The notes: generated from the sequence alone by a model not told the origin. A stretch of 19,302 bases of DNA from Chryseobacterium sp. UBA6632 (GCA_002455915.1 DKLU01000319.1:1-19302); one strand, 5' to 3'; shown: positions 7,322 to 14,624, numbered from the stretch's first letter. Translations and numbers: made by a program.

Positions 7322-7796
7322 ATGGCTTATCATTCTCTTCAATCTGATTATTTTATTTATTTATTTTAATTTTTCGGTCTCAAAAAAGGAAGAGCTATTA
7401 AAAAACGGAAAGCTTGTTTTGCTTCCGTTGGCTCCTGTCGATCCGCGTTCGCTGATGCAGGGGGATTATATGAGTTTACGTTACAGCATTTCAGAAAATA
7501 TCGGCGCACAGAATATTCCTAAAAGAGGTTTTTGCGTGGTTCATTTAGACAAGAATGGAGTTGCCAACAAAGTTCGTTTTCAAAAAGAAAAGCTTCCTTT
7601 AAAAAAGGGCGAATATTTAATTGAATATACCTCATCCAATTCCTGGAACGTGAATATCGGGGCAGAATCTTTTTTCTTTCAGGAAGGTGAAGCCGAAAAA
7701 TATGAAAAAGCAAAATACGGCGGAATAAAAATTGACGAAAACGGAAATAGCCTGTTGATTGGTTTGTTTGATGAGAAACTGAAGGAGATAAAATAA
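7308..7796 (+). CDS. GDYXXLXY domain protein, membrane anchored
   Basis: A 162-residue protein with one N-terminal membrane segment (residues ~6-22) and a soluble domain most likely in the periplasm. The family-defining motif is present as GDYMSLRY at residues 52-59, preceded by LAPVDPRSLMQ, where the DPRSL-QGDY block is the conserved core. The function of the family is unknown; it is regularly linked to DUF2157 and DUF4401 genes, as here. The start ATG at 7308 overlaps the DUF4401 gene by 14 nt. This is the last gene of the operon. No clear terminator hairpin is seen in the 35 nt after the stop, before the next promoter. Confidence 0.88.
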   Translation: MKKYKWLIILFNLIILFIYFNFSVSKKEELLKNGKLVLLPLAPVDPRSLMQGDYMSLRYSISENIGAQNIPKRGFCVVHLDKNGVANKVRFQKEKLPLKKGEYLIEYTSSNSWNVNIGAESFFFQEGEAEKYEKAKYGGIKIDENGNSLLIGLFDEKLKEIK

Positions 7797-7827
7797 TTTA
7801 TCGTTTACATATTACACAAAAGGGTAA

Positions 7828-7858
7828 TTGATTGACTTTTGATTAAATAATAATTTTG
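7828..7858 (+). promoter_or_regulatory. Bacteroidota-type promoter for the secreted protein at 7913
   Basis: TTG at 7828-7830, a 20-nt spacer and TAATTTTG at 7851-7858 match the TTG / TAnnTTTG pattern. Transcription would begin near 7865, giving a leader of about 48 nt. Confidence 0.5.
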
Positions 7859-7912
7859 AAACTGTAAATCTGGCATTCAAAAAGAATTATTAACATTTAA
7901 AATTCAGTTACC

Positions 7913-8533
7913 ATGAAAACACTTTTTACATCAATGCTTATCTTAATGTTTGGCATTAATTTGTTTCAGGCACAAGATCCTCACACTAGTTGCGAAAACC
8001 CGACAAGTAAATTTGATGACATCATGAAAGGCAAAATTACGAGCCAAGTGAGAACAGCACATCAGTACTATATGTACAGTAAAGACCCCCAAGCCGGAGA
8101 GACATATGCTGAAAGAACCCAAAATTTGCAAAAAGAAATAGCAAGAACTTTTCAGGCTTTTATGAAAATTCGAAGAGACGAATACAAAAAAACAGTTTGC
8201 TCTTACTACAAAACAGATTGGAACCAAGCCGGAAGAAGCAGCAACAGAACTTTAACCGTTCAGCCCGGATTTTATCTTTTAACGAATACTTTAAAAAGAA
8301 CAACCAACGGAGATTGGAAAGGAGGTCCTCACTGGGCTCCAAATGAATCTTATCCTACCTCTATCACTTGGAAAACCGGCGGATACAGAAAAAATGAAAC
8401 ATTTGTTGATATCAAAGCGATGTATAATGAAGATTACATCAAGAGCATTATTGTTGAAGAATTAAATTCTGCAAGAAAAGAGCTTAACAGCATAGGAATT
8501 CCTACAGAAATCCCACCATTTTTGGAAGGATAA
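7913..8533 (+). CDS. Secreted protein of unknown function
   Basis: A 206-residue protein with a signal peptide (residues 1-20, hydrophobic core LFTSMLILMFGINLF, cleavage near QAQ). The mature protein has a helical, charged N-terminal half (SQVRTAHQYYMYSKD, then ERTQNLQKEIARTFQAF) and an aromatic/glycine-rich section at about 130-160 (GDWKGGPHWAPNES, then ITWKTGGYRK). Two cysteines, Cys27 and Cys96, could form a disulphide in the periplasm. It has no T9SS tail and no lipobox, so it is predicted to be periplasmic or released. I recognise no family. It is flanked by its own promoter (7828-7858) and terminator (8556-8587), so it forms a single-gene unit. Confidence 0.85.
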   Translation: MKTLFTSMLILMFGINLFQAQDPHTSCENPTSKFDDIMKGKITSQVRTAHQYYMYSKDPQAGETYAERTQNLQKEIARTFQAFMKIRRDEYKKTVCSYYKTDWNQAGRSSNRTLTVQPGFYLLTNTLKRTTNGDWKGGPHWAPNESYPTSITWKTGGYRKNETFVDIKAMYNEDYIKSIIVEELNSARKELNSIGIPTEIPPFLEG

Positions 8534-8555
8534 AAACTTGAAATAATAATTAATT

Positions 8556-8587
8556 AACCGCTTTACTTTTTCAGAGCGGTTTTTTAT
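8556..8587 (+). terminator. Rho-independent terminator after the secreted protein gene
   Basis: AACCGCT (8556-8562) pairs with AGCGGTT (8575-8581), extended by a G-T and a T-A pair, with a T-run following. It lies 23 nt after the stop codon. Confidence 0.85.
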
Positions 8588-8615
8588 TTATTTTTATATT
8601 TCTTAAAATACAAAA

Positions 8616-9203
8616 TTGAAAAAAATAACCATTTCACTCATTACTTTATTCGTCATCATCTTTGGATTCAATTATGGATTGAAAAAGTTTAATTTCAATA
8701 CCAATCATCAAATCGGAGAAAAAATTGACAGCTTAAACGGTATTTATGTTTTTTATAATGGCGGTGTTGGAAATTCCAGCGGAAGAAATATATCAGAAGA
8801 CGGCTATAATTTGGGACTGCAATATCAATGTGTAGAATTTGTGAAAAGATATTATTATGAAAATTATAATCATAAAATGCCTGATGCCTTTGGCAATGCA
8901 AAAGACTTTTTCAATAAAAATCTGAAAGATGGTGAAAAAAATTTACAAAGAGATCTAATTCAATTTACCAACCCCAGCAAAAGCAAACCTGAAATTGGAG
9001 ATTTGCTGATTTATTCTCCCTCAATTTTCAACAAATTCGGACACGTTGCCATTGTTTCCAAAGTAAATCAAAACAGTATTGAAATCATTCAACAAAATCC
9101 CGGTCCGTTTTCAAAAAGCCGCGAAAGTTTTAATATAGAAAACATCAACAATAAATGGAAAATTAAAAATTCAAGAATTTTGGGTTGGCTGAGAAAAGAA
9201 TAA
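8616..9203 (+). CDS. CHAP-domain amidase/peptidase, membrane anchored or secreted
   Basis: A 195-residue protein starting at TTG. The start is supported because the frame begins at once with a basic-hydrophobic leader (KKITISLITLFVIIFGFNYG), which acts as a signal anchor or signal peptide. The CHAP catalytic Cys72 is in QYQCVEFVKRYYY and His143 in GHVAIV. The third catalytic position, usually Glu in an E-x-N motif, aligns with Gln159 in QQN, with Asn161 conserved; spacing from the His is 16 residues, as in glutathionylspermidine amidase. CHAP enzymes cut peptidoglycan peptide bonds or gamma-glutamyl/polyamine amides; the target here is unknown. The PhyH-type gene follows after 27 nt and is probably co-transcribed. 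The preceding terminator leaves only about 30 nt for a promoter, and none is recognised there. Confidence 0.85.
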   Translation: MKKITISLITLFVIIFGFNYGLKKFNFNTNHQIGEKIDSLNGIYVFYNGGVGNSSGRNISEDGYNLGLQYQCVEFVKRYYYENYNHKMPDAFGNAKDFFNKNLKDGEKNLQRDLIQFTNPSKSKPEIGDLLIYSPSIFNKFGHVAIVSKVNQNSIEIIQQNPGPFSKSRESFNIENINNKWKIKNSRILGWLRKE

Positions 9204-9230
9204 ACTTTTTACTTTAATTTTAAAATTAAA

Positions 9231-9977
9231 TTGAAAAAAATGCTTCAAAACTACCAAAATTCCGGGTACCTTCATTTTCAAGACTTTTTTACTGAAAATG
9301 AATTACAGCATATAGAGAAAATTTTAATAAAGTTTCATGAATTTTGGCTAAAAAAGAATGATCAAAACTTTCGATCCGGAGCCATTAACAGTCATAGTAT
9401 TACTTCAAGCTCATTGATTAATGAGGAAGAAAGGCTAGACATTTTCAAATTTATTTCTCAGGAAAAAATAGCAGATATAATTACCTCAATTTTTCCGAAC
9501 AAAGCAATATTTCTGAATACCCAGTTGTTCTTTGATCCTTTTAATAAAGAACAAAATAATTACTGGCATCGCGATATTCAGTACACAGGAATGAGTATTG
9601 AAGAGCAGAAAAAAAATATTGCAAGACAAAATGTTATTCATTTCAGAATTCCGCTTCAGCCCGAATTGGGAATTGAACTTATCCCAACGACTCATACAAC
9701 CTGGGATTTAGAGGAAGAATCGGAAACTCGACTTTCCTTAAACGGCAGAAAACCCAGTGATGATCTCAAAAGAGGAAAAACAATTGCGCTAAAGAGAAAA
9801 GACCTGCTTGTTTTCTCTGCAAATATGATCCACAGAGGTTTGTATGGGAATAATCGTTTTACCTTTGACATTATTTTCTGTGATGACAGTCCCGATTTTA
9901 AAAATTTTATTGATATTAAAAATCAGCCAACAGAAAAGGAACTGGAATTTTTAAACAAAAGTTTATTTTTAATGTAA
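9231..9977 (+). CDS. Phytanoyl-CoA dioxygenase (PhyH) family 2-oxoglutarate/Fe(II) oxygenase
   Basis: A 248-residue cytosolic protein. The start is TTG 9231; ATG 9240, three codons in, is an equally possible start. The N-terminus (YQNSGYLHFQDFFTENEL) is typical of PhyH enzymes. The iron-binding facial triad is visible: His113 and Asp115 in WHRDIQ, and distal His201 in MIHRG. Arg209, eight residues later, is placed to bind 2-oxoglutarate. All key residues are intact, so the protein should be an active non-heme iron oxygenase hydroxylating an unknown small molecule. It lies 27 nt after the CHAP gene on the same strand. No pathway partner is obvious. Confidence 0.85.
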   Translation: MKKMLQNYQNSGYLHFQDFFTENELQHIEKILIKFHEFWLKKNDQNFRSGAINSHSITSSSLINEEERLDIFKFISQEKIADIITSIFPNKAIFLNTQLFFDPFNKEQNNYWHRDIQYTGMSIEEQKKNIARQNVIHFRIPLQPELGIELIPTTHTTWDLEEESETRLSLNGRKPSDDLKRGKTIALKRKDLLVFSANMIHRGLYGNNRFTFDIIFCDDSPDFKNFIDIKNQPTEKELEFLNKSLFLM

Positions 9978-10027
9978 TATATCTTTACGACGGGTTGTCT
10001 TTACTATGATTAAAGAAAAGCTCAACC

Positions 10028-10951
10028 ATGAAATATCATTCTCTTACTGTATTATTCATTTTATTCTTCACCAGCGCATTTTCTCAGGAAGCAGAAAAAG
10101 TAAGCTTGAAAGACAGCAACAACTTTTACTACAGAATCGTTCCGGAAGGAAAACCGGAAGGAATGCTTATTGTTTTGCCAGGCGGTGGCGAAACTGCAGA
10201 AAGGGTAATGAACCAGATTTATCTTGATGAGCTTGCCTACGATAAGAATATTTTGGTAATTTTCACTAATTGGGAAGAAAACGGTGATTTCTTTTATCAA
10301 GCAGATCAGAAACTGTTAGACCGAATTGCCAAAGAGAATGTGGAGAAATTTAATATCCCTAAAAATAAAATCTCAATTGGCGGACTTTCAGGCGGCGGAA
10401 TGTTTGCCATTACCTATGCCGAACGTTCGGTGAGAGACAAAAACACCTATTTTGTTCCGAGTTCTATTTTTGCCCTCGATCCTCCTCTTGATTACGAAAA
10501 TATGTATTACCGACTGCAAAGAGACATTGCAAGAAATTTTTCTGAAGTAGCGGTGAACGAAGCCAAAATGTTCAACAAAGAATTGGTAGAAGCCATTGGA
10601 ACGCCCGATAAAAACAGAGATAAATATTTAAAACAATCCATGTTCACCTATCGTGATAAAGACGGTGGCAATGCAAAATATTTAATGAATATTCCAATCC
10701 TTATTTATACAGAACCTGGTATTATTTGGGAGGTGGAAAACAGAGGAAGAGATCTTTATGACCTCAACTGTGTCGATATTACCGCGATGATGAATTTATT
10801 AAAATTGAAAGGTCATAAAAACGCAGACCTTATCATTACCAACGACAGAGGCATTCGCCCGGAAGGCTTCAGGCATCCTCATTCATGGAGCATTATGGAT
10901 TCTGAGGAATGTCTTAACTGGATTATAAAGCATTTTAATTCTGCGAAGTAA
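10028..10951 (+). CDS. Secreted alpha/beta hydrolase
   Basis: A 307-residue protein with a signal peptide (residues 1-19, cleavage before Gln20 after TSAFS). It has the alpha/beta-hydrolase landmarks: an oxyanion-hole stretch LIVLPGGGE near 47-55 and the nucleophile elbow GLSGG with Ser121. His283 or His285 in the FRHPHSW segment is a likely catalytic histidine, and Asp151 in ALDPP lies just after a strand. The fold places it with esterases/peptidases, but the substrate is unknown. It has no T9SS tail, so it is probably periplasmic. The gene ends within the convergent MFS gene: the two coding ends overlap by 17 bp (10935-10951), leaving no room for an intergenic terminator. Confidence 0.85.
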   Translation: MKYHSLTVLFILFFTSAFSQEAEKVSLKDSNNFYYRIVPEGKPEGMLIVLPGGGETAERVMNQIYLDELAYDKNILVIFTNWEENGDFFYQADQKLLDRIAKENVEKFNIPKNKISIGGLSGGGMFAITYAERSVRDKNTYFVPSSIFALDPPLDYENMYYRLQRDIARNFSEVAVNEAKMFNKELVEAIGTPDKNRDKYLKQSMFTYRDKDGGNAKYLMNIPILIYTEPGIIWEVENRGRDLYDLNCVDITAMMNLLKLKGHKNADLIITNDRGIRPEGFRHPHSWSIMDSEECLNWIIKHFNSAK

Positions 10952-12155
10952 TTGGCTTTTTGTTTCTTTTGCTATACATCATAAAAATGATGGTCGCAAT
11001 GATCCCCATTGTGCCTTCAATTAAAAGAACATTTCGGGTACTGATATATTCTGCTAAAAAACCAATTAATAAACTGCCGATAGGCGTCATTCCGATAAAA
11101 GCCATTATGTAATAACTGATGACGCGCGCTCTCATGTGAGGAAGTGCATTAAGCTGAATGTACGTGTTAATCGCTGCCGATTGCGAGATCATTCCTAAAC
11201 CGCTTAAAGCTAAGCCTAAAACTGCAAAATTAATACTTCCGCTTAATGAAACAATAAAAAGTCCACCACTCATGATTATGCTTGAAACCAAAATAATCTT
11301 ATACAATTTTCCGATTTGTTTCAGTCGGGTCATGTAAACAGCGCTAACCAAAGAACCCACTCCCACCGCACTTTCAAATAAAGTAAACGTTTTTGAAGTT
11401 CCGGAAAATACTTCTTTAGCAATTACGGGAAGCAAAGTCGTAAAAGGAATCAGCATTAAACTGAAAAAAGAAAGCAGCAAAAGTTGTGAAAAAATAGTTT
11501 TTTCACCTTTCACATAGGCAAATCCTTCTTTCAGTTCCTGCCAAACGTTAGAAAGCTGCGCTTTTTTCTCATAAAAAGGCAGATTCATTAGATACAAACA
11601 GAAAATTACCGGAATAAAACTTAAAAAATTACTGATAAAACAGAAATCATCGCCAAAAACCGACAATAAAATTCCCGCTAAAGCAGGCCCTACAACTCTC
11701 GCCAGATTACTCATAGCAGAATTCAGTGCAATGGCATTCGGTAAAGATTCTTTAGTATCAACCAGTTCAATCATCATCGCCTGTCTGCAGGTTACATCAA
11801 ATGCATTGATAATTCCCTGCATCAAACTCAACAATACAATGATGCTGATATTATACATTTTAAAATAAAACAGAAAAGCCAGTAAAAATGCCTGCAAAGC
11901 CGCCAAATATTGTGTATTTTTCATCACTTTATATTTGTGGCTGTGCTCTACAAAACTTCCGACATACGGAGACAAAAGTAACGTAGGAACCAAACTTACA
12001 AAACCGATAAGTCCTAATATAAAAGGGGATCCTGTTAATTGATACACTACCCACGCCACGGCAGTTTTCTGTATCCAGGAACCGAGAACCGAGATAGATT
12101 GACCGATGAAAAATAATCTGAAATTCGGAGATTTTAACGCAACTAACGACTGCAT
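10935..12155 (-). CDS. MFS transporter (EntS/MFS_3-like exporter)
   Basis: A 406-residue inner-membrane protein with about twelve hydrophobic segments. The opening FRLFFIGQSISVLGSWIQKTAVAWVVYQLTGS and the mid-protein SNLARVVGPALAG and GDDFCFISNFLSF blocks are typical of the MFS_3/EntS-type branch of the major facilitator superfamily, whose members export siderophores, drugs or small metabolites by proton antiport. The substrate cannot be told. The start at 12155 is preceded on its strand by a perfect TAACTTTG promoter box (12179-12172), giving a leader of only about 10 nt, and by an inverted repeat (12194-12236) placed as an operator. No regulator gene is adjacent. The 3' end overlaps the convergent hydrolase gene by 17 bp. 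Confidence 0.9.
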   Translation of the reverse strand: MQSLVALKSPNFRLFFIGQSISVLGSWIQKTAVAWVVYQLTGSPFILGLIGFVSLVPTLLLSPYVGSFVEHSHKYKVMKNTQYLAALQAFLLAFLFYFKMYNISIIVLLSLMQGIINAFDVTCRQAMMIELVDTKESLPNAIALNSAMSNLARVVGPALAGILLSVFGDDFCFISNFLSFIPVIFCLYLMNLPFYEKKAQLSNVWQELKEGFAYVKGEKTIFSQLLLLSFFSLMLIPFTTLLPVIAKEVFSGTSKTFTLFESAVGVGSLVSAVYMTRLKQIGKLYKIILVSSIIMSGGLFIVSLSGSINFAVLGLALSGLGMISQSAAINTYIQLNALPHMRARVISYYIMAFIGMTPIGSLLIGFLAEYISTRNVLLIEGTMGIIATIIFMMYSKRNKKPITSQN

Positions 12156-12171
12156 TTGCTAAATTTTTATG

Positions 12172-12179
12172 CAAAGTTA
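12172..12179 (-). promoter_or_regulatory. Bacteroidota -7 promoter box for the MFS gene
   Basis: On the minus strand TAACTTTG matches TAnnTTTG exactly, 16 bp before the MFS start codon. No TTG is found at the usual -33 distance; that region is occupied by the inverted repeat at 12194-12236, so the promoter may need an activator. Confidence 0.45.
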
Positions 12180-12193
12180 CAGCAGGTTTAATA

Positions 12194-12236
12194 ATTGGTA
12201 AAACGCTTTTTTTCGATATAACCAATCGTTTTTACC
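12194..12236. promoter_or_regulatory. Inverted repeat, possible operator of the MFS gene
   Basis: ATTGGT (12194-12199) is complementary to ACCAAT (12221-12226), and GGTAAAACG (12197-12205) is nearly complementary to CGTTTTTACC (12227-12236). So the word T(T/C)GGTAAAA(A)CG appears once on each strand. The element covers roughly -28 to -70 of the MFS promoter, a usual place for a regulator site. The regulator is unknown. Confidence 0.35.
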
Positions 12237-12245
12237 GATAGTTAA

Positions 12246-12279
12246 GAGCGGGAAGATGGAAGTCTTGAGGTGGGAAGTC
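12246..12279. repeat. Purine-rich intergenic repeat, copy 2
   Basis: A tract related to the one at 1353-1384: GGAAG units at 7-8 base steps with the shared word CTTGAGG. The remaining DNA from 12280 to 12470 is AT-rich and holds no gene, hairpin or convincing promoter that I can see, although the promoter for the riboswitch transcript should lie there. Confidence 0.5.
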
Positions 12280-12470
12280 TTTCAAAAAAATTTCTTTCAG
12301 CTTTTGACCATCTATTAATTAAATAATATTCTGACCAATTATTTAAAATTCCTATTAAAACTCTTTTCTCAACTCAAAAAACTTCCCGAAATTAGCAGTC
12401 TGTGCGTTAAATAAAAAAATTAATGAATTAAAAAAATTTAAACAAAACATACAGTAAAACTTAGCATAAG

Positions 12471-12593
12471 TTTTCTTCGGGGCGGGGTGCAATTCCCTAC
12501 CGGCGGTTACAGTCCGCGACTCCTTTCTTTTTGAAAGGACTGATTTGGTGAAATTCCAAAACCGACAGTTACAGTCTGGATGGGAGAAGAAAA
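12471..12593 (+). promoter_or_regulatory. FMN riboswitch (RFN element)
   Basis: The RFN consensus is easy to follow: the closing stem P1 pairs TTTTCTTC (12471-12478) with GAAGAAAA (12586-12593). The conserved blocks GGGGCGGGGTGCAATTCCC, ACCGGCGGT, AGTCCGCGAC, then CCGACAGTTACAGTCTGGATGG follow in order. The variable arm is the hairpin around CCTTTC/GAAAGG at 12522-12538. It binds flavin mononucleotide and lowers expression of the downstream ribB. After the aptamer, a hairpin at 12603-12630 (GAG/CTC and CTAT/ATAG core) has no T-run, so control may act on translation rather than termination. Confidence 0.96.
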
Positions 12594-12602
12594 TGGAATG
12601 AT

Positions 12603-12630
12603 CGGTGAGGCTATTGCTATAGACTCGCTG
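12603..12630 (+). other. Hairpin after the FMN aptamer, possible expression platform
   Basis: CGGTGAG (12603-12609) can pair with CTCGCTG (12624-12630) using two G-T wobbles, with inner CTAT (12611-12614) and ATAG (12619-12622) pairing around a four-base loop. There is no T-tract after it. A six-codon ORF (ATG 12648 to TAA 12668) lies between this hairpin and ribB. Confidence 0.35.
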
Positions 12631-12687
12631 TGTCGTATTTCATTTCCATGTACCGAAGTGTATTTTAACTTTTAAAGTAAAAATAAC

Positions 12688-13338
12688 ATGGAAAAATTAA
12701 TTGAAAAATTCGGAGCCAATCCGAAAGAACGTGTAGAAAATGCACTTTTAAAACTACAACAAGGCAAAGGAATTCTTCTGGTAGATGATGAAAACCGCGA
12801 AAACGAAGGCGATATCATCTTTCCTGCCTCTACAATCACAGAAAAAGACATGGCACTTTTGATCCGCGAATGCAGCGGTATTGTCTGCTTATGTATTTCT
12901 GAGGAGAAAAGTAAACATCTGAATCTTCGCCCTATGGTGGAAGCCAACAATTCTAAAAATCAAACTGCGTTTACCATTTCTATTGAAGCTAAAGAAGGCG
13001 TAGAATCGGGAGTTTCAGCGAAAGATCGTCTAACAACCATCAGAACAGCTGTTGCTGAAAATGCTTTGGCGGAACATATTGCAAGTCCTGGACACGTTTT
13101 CCCTTTAATTGCGAGAAAAGACGGTGTTTTTGAAAGACGCGGGCACACGGAAGGAAGTGTAGATCTGGTAAAACTAGCCAATTTGGGTGATGATGCCGTA
13201 CTTTGCGAATTAACCAACGAAGACGGAACCATGGCAAGACTTCCCGAAATCGTACATTTTGCCGAGCAAAGAGAAATGACGGTGGTAACCATTGAAGATA
13301 TTTATTCTTACCGAAAAATGATAATCAGTCAGAATTAA
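12688..13338 (+). CDS. ribB: 3,4-dihydroxy-2-butanone 4-phosphate synthase
   Basis: A 216-residue enzyme converting ribulose 5-phosphate to 3,4-dihydroxy-2-butanone 4-phosphate and formate, the four-carbon donor for lumazine and riboflavin synthesis in the cytosol. The active-site loop [10 protein letters not shown] lies at residues 33-42 (Arg37, Glu38, Glu40, Asp42), followed by SGIVCLCI (63-70), SAKDR (110-114), [10 protein letters not shown] (151-160, with His153) and [12 protein letters not shown] (173-184, with Glu174). These positions agree with the E. coli RibB numbering as I recall it. The protein stops shortly after, so there is no fused GTP cyclohydrolase II (RibA) domain, unlike the bifunctional RibBA found in many bacteria. 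The FMN riboswitch 95 nt upstream and the terminator downstream make it a single-gene, FMN-controlled unit. Confidence 0.96.
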   Translation: MEKLIEKFGANPKERVENALLKLQQGKGILLVDDENRENEGDIIFPASTITEKDMALLIRECSGIVCLCISEEKSKHLNLRPMVEANNSKNQTAFTISIEAKEGVESGVSAKDRLTTIRTAVAENALAEHIASPGHVFPLIARKDGVFERRGHTEGSVDLVKLANLGDDAVLCELTNEDGTMARLPEIVHFAEQREMTVVTIEDIYSYRKMIISQN

Positions 13339-13370
13339 AAATACAGCAAAAGATATTTAATGCACAGGTT

Positions 13371-13400
13371 AACCGTTCAAATTTTTGAGCGGTTTTTTAT
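13371..13400 (+). terminator. Rho-independent terminator of ribB
   Basis: AACCGTTC (13371-13378) pairs with GAGCGGTT (13387-13394) with one T-G wobble over an 8-nt loop, followed by a T-run. It lies 32 nt after the ribB stop. Confidence 0.85.
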
Positions 13401-13430
13401 TTTCAGAAATTGATTTTTAACTGTAGAACC

Positions 13431-13442
13431 CGTAGAAATACG
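13431..13442. promoter_or_regulatory. Palindromic motif CGTAGAAATACG
   Basis: A 12-bp interrupted palindrome, CGTA-GAAA-TACG, about 185 nt before the T9SS cargo gene at 13626. Downstream, the word TTCGCACAA occurs twice as a direct repeat (13471-13479 and 13485-13493). Both look like protein-binding sites, but no regulator is known. A box TAACTTTA (13602-13609), one base off the -7 consensus, lies close to the gene. Confidence 0.3.
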
Positions 13443-13625
13443 TACTACTTTTTCATTGAAAACACATATTTTCGCACAAACAAATTCGCACAATTTCTAT
13501 ATTCAGAGTTAATTCAAAATGACATAGAAAATAAAAACATATTTTATTCAAATTCAACAAGATAATTAACATCTACAGAAGCTAGCAATTATTTATTTTA
13601 TTAACTTTAAACAAAAATTAAAAAC

Positions 13626-14624
13626 ATGAAAACAACTTTATTTTGTATACTTACAGCTTTTGGTTTATGCTCTGCGCAAACTACGATTACTAAAGCATTT
13701 AACGATCCGAATCCGGGAGACGCTCCCAATTATTTTACGGTAAACGGAACGGTAGATAATTCACAAACGGGGACTGGTGCAACGTTCAATAATTCATCGG
13801 TAACGCAAGGGGCAATCTCTTCTACGAACTATTCTGTACCAAGTGCAAGCGAAATTTCAACTTTTCCTGGCTCTACTTTGAAAATGATAGGAAGCGGAAA
13901 CACTATCTACTTTAAACAATCGGCTTCAAAACTGGAAATTACAGGATTGGTAACCCCCGACGCTACCTTGAATTTTTCTACCAATAACGGAACTTATATT
14001 TCTTATCCTACAAATTCAGCTTCCACGCAAGATTCAGATACTGCTTCAGGAACATTTACTTCGTCTCCTACGAATGGAAATGTTACCGGAAATTTTTCTG
14101 GAACCATCAATATTACAGTAGATGGAACAGGAACTTTACTCCTTGGGTCACAAACATATCCTAATGTGTTAAAAATAAAGTCGGTTCAGAGTTTTAATTT
14201 AACCTTTTCGGGATTTCCTTTGGGAACCATTACAAATACGGCCTATTTTTATTACGACAGCACTCACAAATTCCCATTATTGTCTCATACGACGGCTAAT
14301 ATCAATGTCCCGGCTCTTAATATGAATCAAACCACTACAGCAGCTCAAGCTTTGTTTGAAAATGTTTTGGGTGTGAATGACAGTTTTGTTAAAAAAAATA
14401 AATTAAAAGTATATCCTAATCCGGCAACCGATTTTATAGAATTTAGAGGAGAAACAGGAGATTATTCAACGGCGAAAATTTACAGTGTAGATGGAAAACT
14501 GATTAAAACATCTGATGTAAAATCAGGGAAAGTTCAGGTTTCAGAATTACCTTCAACAACTTATTTCATTGAAGTTTCAGGAAAAGATGCTAAAACAGAA
14601 ACAACGAAATTCATCAAAAAATAA
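13626..14624 (+). CDS. Secreted protein with T9SS type A sorting domain
   Basis: A 332-residue protein with a signal peptide (residues 1-18, MKTTLFCILTAFGLCSAQ). The mature region is rich in Ser, Thr, Asn and Gly and short beta strands (GTVDNSQTGTGATFNNSS, then SGTFTSSPTNGNVTGNFSG) with no Cys, as in surface adhesin-like folds. TYPNVLKIKSVQSF at ~177-190 is a strand motif I often see in T9SS cargo proteins. Residues ~259-332 are a textbook T9SS tail: LKVYPNPATDFIEF, AKIYSVDGKLI, LPSTTYFIEV and a terminal KFIKK. The protein is thus exported across the outer membrane and the tail removed there. The specific role is not recognised. It is probably transcribed alone; a weak terminator follows. Confidence 0.9.
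   Translation: MKTTLFCILTAFGLCSAQTTITKAFNDPNPGDAPNYFTVNGTVDNSQTGTGATFNNSSVTQGAISSTNYSVPSASEISTFPGSTLKMIGSGNTIYFKQSASKLEITGLVTPDATLNFSTNNGTYISYPTNSASTQDSDTASGTFTSSPTNGNVTGNFSGTINITVDGTGTLLLGSQTYPNVLKIKSVQSFNLTFSGFPLGTITNTAYFYYDSTHKFPLLSHTTANINVPALNMNQTTTAAQALFENVLGVNDSFVKKNKLKVYPNPATDFIEFRGETGDYSTAKIYSVDGKLIKTSDVKSGKVQVSELPSTTYFIEVSGKDAKTETTKFIKK

Noticed and set aside
10006..10227. Open frame overlapping the start of the secreted hydrolase
   Set aside because: It is an out-of-frame shadow; the frame at 10028 has a signal peptide and a full catalytic domain.
12672..13292. Minus-strand open frames across ribB
   Set aside because: ribB is certain from its active-site motifs and riboswitch; the antisense frames lack domain features.
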